Positions 24,101 to 37,200 of a stretch of 64,000 nucleotides of DNA are shown piece after piece; the first letter of the stretch is position 1; each line of letters opens with the position of its first letter. The stretch covers positions 62,001 through 126,000 of the forward strand of contig VZRG01001055.1 of assembly GCA_013397435.1 (NCBI GenBank). Reading direction: 5' to 3'. The stretch comes from Erythrocercus mccallii. Lineage: Eukaryota > Chordata > Aves > Passeriformes > Dicruridae. Position numbers and translations under genes: made by a program. The notes below the pieces were generated by a model. The model did no database searches. It saw only the letters and a list, made by a program, of their open reading frames with translations, and was not told where the DNA came from.

Positions 24101-27100
24101 TCCTGAAACAATTGTTTAAAAATATGACTTATATAAAAATAGATTTACAAGGGAAAATTTTGCTTATAATATAGTTTCTCCAGAACTAAAGTTAATTGAA
24201 TCTCAGAGGTACAAAAACTACCAAATGTAGGCAAGAAGAAACATTGAGGGCTTCTCAGCCTAAAAACTTACTTGAAGTTTCAGTGAATACGGTTCACAAA
24301 TACCAGCATTTTAACTTGCAAATTAAAAAAAAAAAGAAAATAAAGGGAAAAATGGTTTGACCAACAGTTTGCCTGAAGATTTTACAGCCACTAGTTCCAT
24401 TAAAATTTAATTTATGAAGAACAATCTTTCTGTCTATTGTTGACTAAATCTTAAAAGAAAGAGCTTCATAATACAAAATCAAAATTGAAATAACTAGTGC
24501 TAAAACTAAACCCAGTCTTATTAAACCCTACAGAATTCTTTGAACATTGTTATTCTATTAAATAGTATGGTTAGATATGAAACAAAAGATGTTTAAGCTA
24601 GAAAGAGATAACATAATTTTTACATAATTTGGGTTTGTATGCCTGTATGCACTGTTTTGATTCCATTATCAAAATATATATTTTACAGAAGACAGTATGC
24701 ACCATATACATAATTTTACTGTTTAAAAAAATGCATAGTTTTAAAACCAGGAAACTTACCAGTAAAGATTACAATTCCATTTTTATAGTTTATATTCCTC
24801 TGAGAATCATATTTTGCGGTAGAACAATATTACCCTAGGTTAAAAACCTAAATATCAATTGTTTTCCTAGTATCTGAATCTCAGAAGGCATTGTTAAAAA
24901 CCTGCCAAGTCATTCCCTGTGAGTTATTTTCACCATCATAACTGGAATAGATCAGAATCTTTGTGAGGCAAAAAGCCTCTGGCTTATCTGAAAATGTGAA
25001 GTTTATTTTTTCACCAGGTCTGAAAGAAAAATATTGTAAGGCAAGAAGTTTTGCAAACCCCTAAAGACAGATAAAAGTGATTGAAAACACTTGAATTTTT
25101 TTTCCAACTTTCAATTCACATAAATCTGACTATTTTGCCTTTCGTTATTTTCAGTTTTGCTGTAATTTTGTAATTTTGATGAAACCTGACTCATTTTGCA
25201 AGGAGTGGTATAGCTGTGCTACCTCCCACCTTACAGAAAGAAATTGCTCTCAGTTTTGCACATATAGATTGAGAAACTAATTATTATTGCGTTCATTAAG
25301 CAATTCTCTGAAAATTACTGTAAAAAGATACCTAAAGAAAGGAAATATGTTTCTTTTTAGATAAATTGGATACATATCTGTATCTTTGTAAGAGCAAGAG
25401 ACTGCCTTGCTGTGGAGAGACCAGATCAAAAGGGCTAGATTAATTGCTGAAACAAATATTTCACACAATTTTAATGTGTATTAGCAATATGGCAATAATA
25501 ATCTAGTGATGAAGGCCAGAAATGTGAGAGCAGCTGACCTTAGCTCTCATCATTTGTGACCTAACCAGATGCATTCCTGCCCTTGCCTGTGTCCTTGAAT
25601 CCCAACTGAATGTTTCGTCTAGTTCTGTGCTTACACAGCTATTTCCAGCTGGTTACTCAATGATACATGAGCCTAGAGGAGGCACAGGAGAAAGAGTGGC
25701 TATACATTTCAAATCTGACCTCGTATATAATAAAAGTCTCTTTTCCAAGAGAAAATAAACTCAAAAACATTTGAGTGTCGCTACTTAGGACAAGAATCCC
25801 AATTAAAATATAGAAACCATGATGGTCTGCAGACACCAAGCATTTGGTCAAGCATCTCTTCTCAGACCTGACTGGGAAGCAAAGGAACTTGCATAAAATT
25901 GTAAATGTTTAGGGACTTTTGAACCCAGATTATACCTGTGATATTTATAATGACTGTAAAAGTCTACCAAGTATTCTCTAGGAAATAAGAACACCTGAGA
26001 GTATCATTGACCTAACCTGAGAGGCTTTAATCTAGCAAAGTAAGTAGACCTTATCCTGTTAATACTGCTGTTTAAATCCAGTCAAAAATGACTACCAGAC
26101 ATACGACATGATTCTCTGTTGTTAAAGGTTGAGGATGATTTTGAATATCAACTTTTATGGGGTTTTTTTGTGCTGAAAGACAGTGAGGATTTTTTGTTAA
26201 ATCATTCTCTTCTCTGTAATGGACATGAACTACTTCTTGGGATGTTCTTGAGAAGGGGCCACTATGCAACAAAACACTCTTATTAGTAAATTATAAATAG
26301 AAAGTGTCTACTCTGTGTGTAAACTTCAAGATATTGTGTAGAAATATCTTCTCCATTCACATTTTAAGTATTAGATTTTGGAATTTGCACTGGTACAGCT
26401 GATAATCACTGCAAAATATCTTCAGTATATATCTTGAGTTTACTATTCAAAAAACCAGTGTAATCTAGACAGTGAAACATATAAGGACAGCACAAGTGAC
26501 CTTAACCATCTGGCCATATCCTACATTACTTTGCAAAATTCCTTTGTGGAATACTCTTAGAAGTGTTTGTGGAGGTGCATGGCTTGATTGTTAACAGCTT
26601 CTGCTCTGCACCTGAAAAAACTTTATTTTGTATATATAATTAGCCTTCTTACTGTTGCATGGCAGTAGTTTGAAATGGGCTGCTTGTTTCAACATCTGGA
26701 AATTGAGAACATATATCTGATAGTTCATAAATTAAGAATAACAAAAGCATGGAATGGAACACCCAGGGTTTTTCAAGCAACCACACAGATCAAGACAAAG
26801 ATGAATCATCTCAACCAGTTTTGCATGACCTCTGATACGCCTCATTACAATTAGCAAGGATGCATGTGAACTGAAAGATACTGAAAAAATAGCTAATCAA
26901 AAACAACTGTACTAAATCAACCTCTAGCTCGTTAAAAATTATTATCTTTTGAGTATTCTCAATGTTTTAAAATAAAAGAAGCTATGAGAAGATTGGTTTT
27001 TTGTGGAGACCTATGCAAGGCTTTGAGAAACTTCACATGAGAGCACTGCTTATTTTCTGATCATTTGTAGAAGTAAAAAATCTTGGAATTTTAGTATTCC

Positions 27101-30100
27101 CTTTAAAAAGACAAAACATTTTGTTCAAACCTTTGGCAAGTTCATGAAAAAGCAGGATCTAAAATTTTTCCAGTTTTTCTCTAGTATTAAACTACAGCCA
27201 GTTTACAGGAGAGTGAAAATATTCATTTGGCTGCTGGGGAGCAAACCTTTACCCAGTTCCCAATGCTTCTTTGCTGGCAAATCTGACTTCCTAAATCTCA
27301 CTACAACTGACCCTGTTATTCTCCTCCAAATAATCAAAGTTAATGTGTTACTACTTTTGCTGACAATCAAGATGATTTCAAAAATTCATTAAGCTGAAAA
27401 GAGCAACTCTGGAAAACTGCTTTTAATTGAGATAATTTACCTTTATCCTGCATGATTATCATGTCCCTTTAAGAAGAAAGGACTTTTTGCATGTGAAGGT
27501 TATGCATTAATTTGCTGTCTCTTTAAGAAAATGTCATGGGTTTGCTTTCCAGGTTCACAGCAGGGAGAACGTTGAGTACCATTTGCTGGCTCTACACAGC
27601 ACAGACTGCCCACCAAGCAAGAGGTGGAAGTAAAGGATGACAAAGCAGGAAAACCCAGCATACAATGTTTTGTATCAAGCTCCTTTCCAGCACCTTAGTA
27701 GGAGCTGAGATGAATGCCTTTCACAGGTTCCATCATCTCCTCTGACCATTGATCCCAGTGTGACTTTTGCATCCAGACTTGCATCTTGGATCACAAGAAG
27801 GAGTTTGACATCTGATGTGACCATAGAATAAGGTCAAATCAGGCTACTTCCTGAAGACTTTCTCTAAAATTTTCCAGATGGTGGATAGAAGAATAATGCT
27901 AAAATAAGTGTTCAATGTCTCTTCCTTAATTTTTCTGTGATATGAATCACCTGAATTAGTCAGATGTACTAGCAGACTACTGATGTGTTAGCAGTCTGAA
28001 CGAAGTAGTGTACTGAACACATAGTTAAATGGAAGTCATCTATTTAAATCTCTGTGTACAAAATATACTTTGTCAGATATGCCAATAATCTAAATCTCTT
28101 AACTCCAGTAAGCTTAGGTTTATTTCAAATATAAGAATGAAAAAAACCCTAAAAGTTGATTTTTCTAGACCTTAGCATTAAAGAATAGCCAAAGAATGAA
28201 ATTCGTTTGTGTGAATAACAATTACAGCACCAGCATCAAGTTTAATCTTTTTTAAAGCCCATTTACTTGGAAAATGAATTTATAACAAGAAGTTGAATTC
28301 CACAGGATATAATAAATTATTGCTTTCCTTACAGATTTGGATGTTTTTTCACCCTTCATTGCCTTCAATATATAACACTCATAACACAAAGCTTCTAAAA
28401 AGTTACAGAAAGTGTAATTCAATGAAAGAATATATTGTGTTTTGCCTTACAAAGATATCAAAGGAAACCATTTTTGTTTAAAAATTGTCTTCCTATTTAA
28501 GAAAAACAGTGAAGAATAGTCCTAATAATTACTGGAAATGTCCCCTCAAAGCACAAACTCCTTTTAGCCATCCAAATAGATGCTGAGATCAAAAGGTAAG
28601 TTGCATGGATTAATGGCAAGTATTGAGTCAGCACCTCTTGTTTAGTTTAACAAAGTTGTATTCATGAGCATGAGATGAAAAGACCATTTTGCACATGATT
28701 ATAATCAGTGATGAAGAGTTCTCATAAATAAGGACTTTCCCTCAGGCTGCATGGTAAACAGCTGGACCTGTATAAAAACAATAATTAAAATCTTTCCAAG
28801 ATGCTGGAATGCTACCTAGAATAAAATTTTCTGCAGATATTACCTTCCACCCCTTGCTTTCTGTTTAATTAGCCCTATTGAGATACACAGATCATTAACA
28901 CAGTCAGAAAAGAATGTTAGTATGTTGTTTTGTGATATGGGGGCATATTATTGAGGAAATAAAATTTTCCTGTTCCCCTCTAAAATAGAATTCAATGAGT
29001 TATTCTTGTTACACCATGAATTATAACTAAGAAAAAGAAAATAACATATTCAGAAGAAGAGGTAATCCTTTTGACAGAAGCAGTGACAGAAGCATTGACC
29101 TTTCCCTAAATCCAAAAGGAGGTTTAAAGAGGAAAAAGGAGAGTGTATGGTTAATTTCACTGAAAGAGCATATTTATGTGTGGTTTTTTACTTCTATTTG
29201 TGCTTGAAAATGCTGATTTACAGACATTTATTAAACCAGGAGATGTTTATTTATCTGTATATGGCAGCTGTAAGGAGCAGAGCAGGCCAAAGCCCCATTC
29301 TGCTAAACACTATTTAAACTGATAGCAAATGACATTCCCCTCCCTGAAGTCATTAGAGTCTAAAATAAATGTTCATAGAATAACCTTCTAAATACAATTT
29401 ATGTGCAGCATAAAGCATTCTATTTTAAGAGAGACATATGGGAAGGAGAAGATTGCTAATAAGGTTACATCTGCACACAAGGTTACAGGAAGAGATGTAT
29501 TTTCTCTGCTCATGCTCTCAGAGGGATGTTAGCCAGCTCTGGCCTGGAGTGACCAGGCTCTGTCAGCATAATACTGTTGTGGTGGCAAAATACTCTGTCT
29601 CTTAGCACGACCTGTTGGCCCTGAAAGTACTGGTTTTTTACTAGGCAAGGACTGGAGCAAGGCCACTCAGCTCATCAAAGAGAACTGAAACAGGATAGTA
29701 AAAGGATTACCTCAGCAATTTAATAGAAACTTTAAACCTGTTACTAACCTCTCTAATAAATGCTTCAAAGCTGTATAACCCTATCTTCCTGGTTCTCTTT
29801 GGTAGAAAGGCAACATTCCTCTGGATGTCAAAAAGGAAGTCCAAAGGATGTCAAAATAAGTCTTCCCTCCTTTGTCTTAATTGAGTAATTTTGGACTAGG
29901 ACCTGTCTCTACCTTTAGTTCCTTTTATTAAGAGTAGATGTACACAAAGTGTTGTGTGATAAATGTCAGAATAACCAAGGTTGGAACTGTGAAGTAATAT
30001 TTTCTTTTTTTCAGAGACATGAGAATGGATCTGTTGGTCATTAAGGACAAGGTGTAGCACTTTATCTCTCCATTACTATTCACCCTCTACCAATTCTGAT

Positions 30101-30589
30101 TACAGACAAGAGTAAAAAAAAAGCCACAAAAGCATAGGAAATGTTCAGCAGGAAGGAATTGCATTCACACCAGGTGAAAGTAGCCCTAAAGATCAGTTAC
30201 TCGAGACACTTAGTACAAAGAAATATGTTCCTGTGGGGTCAGTAGTGCAGTATTATCAAACAATTATTATTGAGATATATAGTGAACTGAAATCTAAGTT
30301 ATACTGAGATATCTTTCCTTGGTTAAAAACCTGTTTGCCTAAGATCAAAGCTAATTCTAGCCTTGCAATTTGCTGAATCTGCATCCTTCTTATATTAGGA
30401 AAAAACCCTTAAAAATAAAAAGAGGAGGGAAGGGCAATGACAAAGGAATCATTCTGATGGAACCCAGTATATACAGATCAGACTCCTCTCTCCTGAAAAG
30501 AGTCTAGCACATAAGAGAACGGAACAGCACATTGCTGTCTCCTCTAGAGCCACAAATGCAGCATTCAACTCCTGCATGCAGATCATGGA
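21126..30589. other. Unassigned, about 9.5 kb without recognisable gene or repeat
   Basis: AT-rich unique sequence. The longest plus-strand frame (118 codons, 23078-23434) gives a hydrophobic Leu/Phe-rich peptide with no signature I can place. It is probably chance. No microsatellite of note and no CR1 signal that I can defend. Confidence 0.4.
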
Positions 30590-31290
30590 TCCAAATATTA
30601 CCCAGCCCTGGAGGGAGGATTGAGCCCTGAGGAACAGCTGGTGGCCCCTCTCCAGCCTGTTGGCTGAACCCCTCAGTCCTGCTCCACCCAGTGCTCCACC
30701 GGCCCACTTGGACACAGCTAGACCACTTCTACAGAAGGGTGCTGCCAGGCACATTAAAAATGAATCACTAAATGCCAAAAAATGTATATTCTGCATCTCT
30801 CAATTCAGTGGGTGGGTGACCTTATCCTGGAGGGGATTAGATTGGTAAAACAGGGAACTTTGTGAATACATGTTGACTGTGCCTGATGGCTGTGCTGTCC
30901 TTTAAATGACTTTTGATGGCACCCAGTCTCTATCTGTCTCTGCCATAATTTTTACAGGTGTTGAGGTTAGACCCACAGATCTGTATTTTTCTGACCCTTA
31001 TACCCTTCTTGTAAATTGGCATAACATGGGCCAACTTTCAGACAGCAGAGAATACCCCAGATTCCTCAAGTTTTGGTAACTGATGGAGAGAATTCCATAA
31101 GATCTTCTAGCTCCTTCAGTTCTCTGGGTTGCATCTGATCAGGCCCCATGGACACATGAACCTTCCCCTGATATAACTGGTCTCTGACAAGCTCAGTGTC
31201 AAAACAAATGGGAAGTCCCTGCTCCCACCGTCACTGTCCTTTGGCTCAGAGGATTGGGCAGTCCGTGGTCTGCCAGTTGTTAGAGTGGAC
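30590..31290 (-). mobile_element. CR1 LINE fragment, 5' half of reverse transcriptase
   Basis: The plus strand carries the antisense of the CR1 reverse transcriptase start. Recognisable blocks are CATGTTGACTGTGCCTGATG at about 30868, the 'TGAGGTTAGACCCACAGATC' block at about 30962, 'TTCTTGTAAATTGGCATAAC' at about 31006, and 'GCATCTGATCAGGCCCCATG' near 31131. These appear in the order expected for a minus-strand copy. The 30598-30720 part shows GGATTGAGCCCTGAGGAACA, the antisense of the 'VPQGSVLGP' region in diverged form. Both ends are internal to the element, so the copy is a fragment. Open frames here (115, 67 and 62 codons) are degenerate ORF2 or its antisense. Confidence 0.85.
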
Positions 31291-34200
31291 TATTAGAAAC
31301 TGAGGAAAAGTAATAACACTGTCTCTATTTTGGTCTAGACTTACTTAAATGGATGTGGAGCATCCTTGACTGAAAAGAAGAGAGGAAGCAGTAAAAGAAA
31401 GCAAAACCAGATAGATTGCCCACCTCTTTTCCAAGTTCTTCCTCTACTGAACCCATCATCCTTGTCTGAAATTCTTTTGGAACACCGTAAACCTCATTAT
31501 TGCTTTGTGGAGTATATCTCTCTTTTTTCTATCATTTATTTACTTCCTATCCTCTTAATCATCCTCTTACTCTTGTGATCTCTTTGAGGTAGAGAAGGCT
31601 CTAGATGCTGACTGTCAGCATTGACATTGAGCCAAAGTTGCCTTAGAGATATATTACATCTGACCAATAGTGACAGACTGTTACTTGCAACCTGAGTGTC
31701 CATGTTCCCTTGAGCTGAAAGTAAAGAGGGGTCTGGTAAGGATACTACAAGTTACATATCAAAAGCAAGTAATTAATCCCAATTTAGGAGTAGGCAGGAA
31801 GATGGTTATATTTCAATTAGGGCAGCAGTACAAAGTTGAGCACGGCATAAATAAAGGATCTGCATTGCTTTCTTTGTCAGTGCTAACCACTCTCCTGGGA
31901 AGTCTTCTAAATTCCATCTGAAGTCTTGGGGAAATATTACCAGTGACTTTGGTGAAATTTGCATCAGGCAACTTAATTTGTATATAGATTTTTACATACT
32001 AAAATATATCATTTTTTCAGACATTGCCTTACCCCATACACCTCCAAATCCTAGGAGAAATATTGAAACAGAAAATCTGATTCACCAAGTGCACAAAAAA
32101 AAAAAAAAGAAGTATGAGTGTGTTTTCACTGTTGTGTAGACCCACCACTGATATCACTATTTCAGAGACAGTTTGCAGGTGACAAGGTGCCTACATATTT
32201 CTACTGAGGCAGTGTGCCTGTATCTGAATTCTATATTAATCAGAGTTAACTCTGATTTTCTTCTTCTGGGACTTGGCTAAGATAGGCTGTAGGTTTCTCT
32301 GTATTTCTAAAATTTGGAGTCATACCTGGGCAGTCATTTATGTGCATGTCATCACTTAATTTGGTCAAGTAATCATACTTTTTCTTATACATAAAATTAT
32401 CAGGGATCTAGGGCAGCAACTTCAATTAGTCAAATGAGGCCTTGCTGTCACAGAGTATATTCAAGATTAACAAGAACATACCTTCTGTCAGAGTTACATT
32501 GTGACTTAAACTTTCATATGGTTACAAATGTAGAGCGTTCAAAGAAGCTACGAAACCTTTTAGACATCAATTTTTAGCAATCCAGTCACTCTTTTTAGTC
32601 ATAACAGATTCAATTTAATTTTGTGTCTTTCTGCCTGACAGAAAACTCTACTTTTAGTCATCATGAATACTAATCCAGGTTAAAGCTATAACATAAAGAA
32701 CATAACAATGCATAATTACATAAAATGCCCACATTCAGTTGGAATAATTCACAGTGAAAATGTAAAATCAAATACTTCAATAAACTGTCATGCAAAGTTT
32801 TGATTTCCAGCACATTTCAGCAAAAAAACCAACAAAGTGGCAAGATATCCTGAACAGGGTAAATAATTACCTAGCTGCTTCAAATTCATGTTAAAAAAAA
32901 AAACCCTAAGAAAACCAAAGTAAACAAATGTATGAAAAAAACCCCTTAATACTGATTCCTCCTAGTAACTACATATGTAGGCAAAAAAAAAAAAAAAAAA
33001 AAAAGACAAATCAATACAATAGCAGAATACAGAAAATAATGCAAGATTAATTTGCCTCCATTTCTTTAAAACAATGGAATACTGGGACATTCAAGATGAC
33101 ACATCTGACTTAGTATAATTTGCTTCTTGTGAATGTAACCCTCAGGAAAACACCTACTTTGTTTTACATGAGCACTTTCAAATAAATGAACCCTGAAATA
33201 TCTTTACCAGAACCTCTGTATTTCAGGATAATTTCATGCTCCACATAATAAAACATTTTACCACTTTTCTGCTGCAGAGTGAAGAAACATATGCATTTGT
33301 GGCTTTAAGCAAGCAGTTTTTAGTACCCTACACACAACATTTAGGTCCCCTGTGTAATAACATTCTTTTGCTGCCTTGCTAATCTGCCCCATTATCCGAC
33401 GTTTGATGCTTTCAGCTGTTTTGTGCGATATGTATGGAAACAGAGATTTTCAAGGGCAGATAGATTAGTTAGACAGACTCTGTTGCTGGTTGTACATGTG
33501 TCAGGTTTTTTTTAATATACTATTTTTAATTCTTTAAGGCAGTAATGATAGGAGATTCCCCTTGACACCAAGCATAGAAGGACAGACTTGAGTTTATTAT
33601 GGCCATGAGAATAGATTCTGAAATCACAGAATACCTATAAACATTTATCTAATGTAATCCAGATTCTGTTCTACCTCCTTCTGTGCATCCAGGGCTTCAG
33701 TCAGCCTAATTTTGATCTAATTTTCACATGAACAGGAATGATACAAAAAGGTGAGGGTTGTTGACATTGAGTTTATGTTCTCACTACATAAGTTAAACAG
33801 ACAAAATGGCATTCCCCGTTTCTCATTACACAGAATATTTTTTTAAGCCTACAGAAAAAAGTTCAGGGCACTTCAGGCACTGTAAATATAAGAAAATAGT
33901 AAATATAGGCTGAATTCTTACATCTGTTGTAAGGATTTTTGGAAGCACAATACCATACTACTGGGTTGCCAAAGTCTTCAAAGTTTTGCTATGAGACTGC
34001 CCACCTGTCTTAGAAACTGAGCAATTCCAGGCTGTGCCACTCTCAGCATCCACTGTACATCTCTGGAAATGAGGATCAATGGCTACTCCAACATTTTGCC
34101 AGCTACTCCAACATTTTAAATAGGACATTGAAGGAGAAGACGTTCAAGAAATAAATTTCTCTGACATAATGCAGCAAGCATCCTTATTTGTCTTCGTATT

Positions 34201-37200
34201 TTTGCTCTGCTGTGTCCTCATGTTTCACATGAACTCAAGCAAACTTGAAAACCAGGAGCTATATCCCAGTTTCAAACATCTTGAATAGAAGGGACTTCCT
34301 TATTCACCTGTGATCTGACAATGATAGAGAACTCCAATTACAGAGATAACAAACATGATTTTTAAAGTGATTTGACTTTAAATCTATGAGGGAACAAAAT
34401 GTTTTTAAAAGGAATTTTTTAAACTCATTTTTCCTGTCAGTTTTGATGTTTCAGCTCTAGGAAAAGATTAGTATTCATGCAATTCTCTTTTACTAAATAT
34501 TTCAGCACTCAGGAAGCTTATACTATTAATCTATTAATCTTAATTATTAGGCAGATTAAGCAATTTTCAGTGAGAATGTAGAGACCTGGTGCTATTTTCA
34601 GTTCTATCTCTGAGTAAATTGCGTTCTGTGCTCATAAGGGCATCTGGAGTTAATGCTGCAGGTTTCACAACATTGCACTTCCCTTCTTTGTATGAATTCA
34701 GGGTTCATCCATCCTCTGACCTTTTCATTGACTGCCGCCTATGCATGTAGCACCAGCATGGCACTTCCCTGCTGGAGTCTGTACAGAAACAGGACATTTC
34801 TCTGTGACAATGCAGCATTATGTCTTTGTGACAAAAGGGAAAGTGGAGCAAACTTTATTGACAAATGGTCTATCTATAGCCCCTGTAGCCAGTGGGATCC
34901 ATAAGACCTCTGTGTGAATCTAGTCCTGGTCCAGAGCTTTATCATTGCTGTTAATGTCAAACAGATTTTTCATGTCTTTGTGTGCTAGCAAGGTAATAAA
35001 ATTCTGTTTTTATTGCCATTATTAGTCTATAAAAAGTGAAATTAAATAAAATACTACCTGTTCCTTTGCGCTTTTTTTGAGGGGGTGTTTAAATCTGTGG
35101 ACTAGTAAGTTTATTTTTATTATTACCAGTGAAAAAATGCCAGCTAAAAGTAAGAAAGTTAACATTTCAAAGCTTCCAAACTATTAAAAGCTGAGCTTTC
35201 TAAAGTGCCATTGAGGGTGCACTTGCAAAGTAACAGGACTGCATAAGTGAAATGTCAGCAGTACAAAAAACAACCACACATTTTTCCATTCCAAAAGGAT
35301 CTCTAGATTGACAAAAATGAGCATTTATGTGAAAGCTAACTATGTATCACTAGGAAATAACAGACCATTATTGAGTTTCATACTGTATTTGCAAGATTGC
35401 ATTTCCTAACACCAATGAATTATATTTGTGTCGGTTTAGGTCTGTTTTTCTTCCATTTTGTCTTCCTGAGAATTGTCCTAGATACATTTCTCTGAATTTT
35501 CCCTTATTTAAAGAATGTTTCATACTCTTCCTGCTTCTTGTTATGAAAAGTCTGGATACCCACAACTCTTTTTTTAAAAAGCTGGTACTGCTGGTAGCCT
35601 CAGTAATCTTTCTTTTTTGTTATTGGGTATGCTGTCACTGGCCAGGGGAGTTATCTGACCCGTAGCAAGCAGAAAGGAAGGTAAACAACAGGACACCAAG
35701 ACAGTTGAACAAACCAAGAACAATTCTTTCCCTTTAAGAGGTTATATGCATGTACATGTACATTGACAGGCAGAGAAACCCACTTGAATGGTATCTGCCA
35801 TCTACACAAAACAGTTTTAATAGAGCCTAAAAAAAGAACAAGAGAACTGGTTTGACATTTGTCATTTTTCACCTCCTCCCACACAAAGCTAGGAGGATTT
35901 GAAGCCAGTGTCAGCACTGCATCCCTAATTTCACCTTCTGATGAAATGATAATGATGAGTGACAATCCAAATGTATTTCCTGAGTTTTTACAGAGTGATT
36001 TTCAGGGCACAACAGAAGTTCTAATAAAGTCCCCATGGTGTTATCATAAGAATTTCCATAACTGGAAATGTTACTGGGGAGTCCCTGCAGATGACATTTT
36101 TCAGTAGCAGAGGTGGCTCTCCTGATTTTTCAGTGCAAATCCTGATAAGCACTGACCTATAAATTGTTGACTGGTTTGTTGAACACAATCATAAATAAAT
36201 CACAAATCAGATCTGAAAACAGGGCCTATTTCAGTGAGATTTAAATGAGATTCACCAACATAAATGATAATGATAAATAGATGGAAGAGAAAGATAATTT
36301 TTTCCTAACAATGATGCAAAAGGACTTAAAAACCATTACATTTATTGTTCTTGAAGTGTTTTACAGAAAACCCTCAGCTGTGTTACATCTGCTCATTGCA
36401 ACTCAGATTGCTTATAAAGCTGATGCTTTGCATTTTGATAACTTGCTAATTGAAGAATTCCTTCATCTTTTAAGAATATAGATAGATAACAGGTGTTTGG
36501 AGGACAGTTGCTTTACAGAAGTGCTCACCTAACTATTATATAAGAAATCTTGAAGTCTTGTTGTACTCAATTTCTAATATTGTATAAAAGTCCTTCATCT
36601 GCTAGCCTGATAAATTTTTCATCAGCATGTAATAATGATTTTAGTCTAAGCATAGACTGAGCCAGCTTGTTGACTGCCTTGACTCAGTATGTCTAATCAT
36701 ACTATTTCTTTGGTTTCAGGTTACATGATTTGGCACTAATTGCTGGTATTTCTGATTTAGTGTTAAATCAAACTACATTTCTATTAGTACTAATAGTAGC
36801 TGAGTGGAAGATAGTGGGACACCTCATCTCAAGTAGGTGAGAAAAATTATTCCAGAGAAGGTTTTATAGGTATAACTAAACAAAGTTTATTAGGTGCTTT
36901 ATTTAATATATTATTGCATCATGAAGTTGCTCATGTGGACATCTAAGCTTTTGATGTCAATCTCAAATATAATACATTAATGACAAAAATAGGGTAAGAT
37001 TCTGCATGCATGTCCTCTCTTACAAACCAACTCCCGCATGACAGGCTGAACAAAATACATGATCAAACCCCATCATTTTAATAATAAAAGAACTTTCTGA
37101 TAAATCTGTATTCTGTATTGTAGTCCAACTAAATTAAGATTTCTCCCTGAAGGTGTTGGGGAAGTGAAACCATATTTCCTACCTAGTAATGAGGAATAAC

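Noticed and set aside
33617..33660. AATCACAGAATACC as a CR1 3' terminus
   Set aside because: The similarity covers only about a dozen bases and no CR1 body follows in the right direction. The same applies to CACAGAATCATTAG near 46860.
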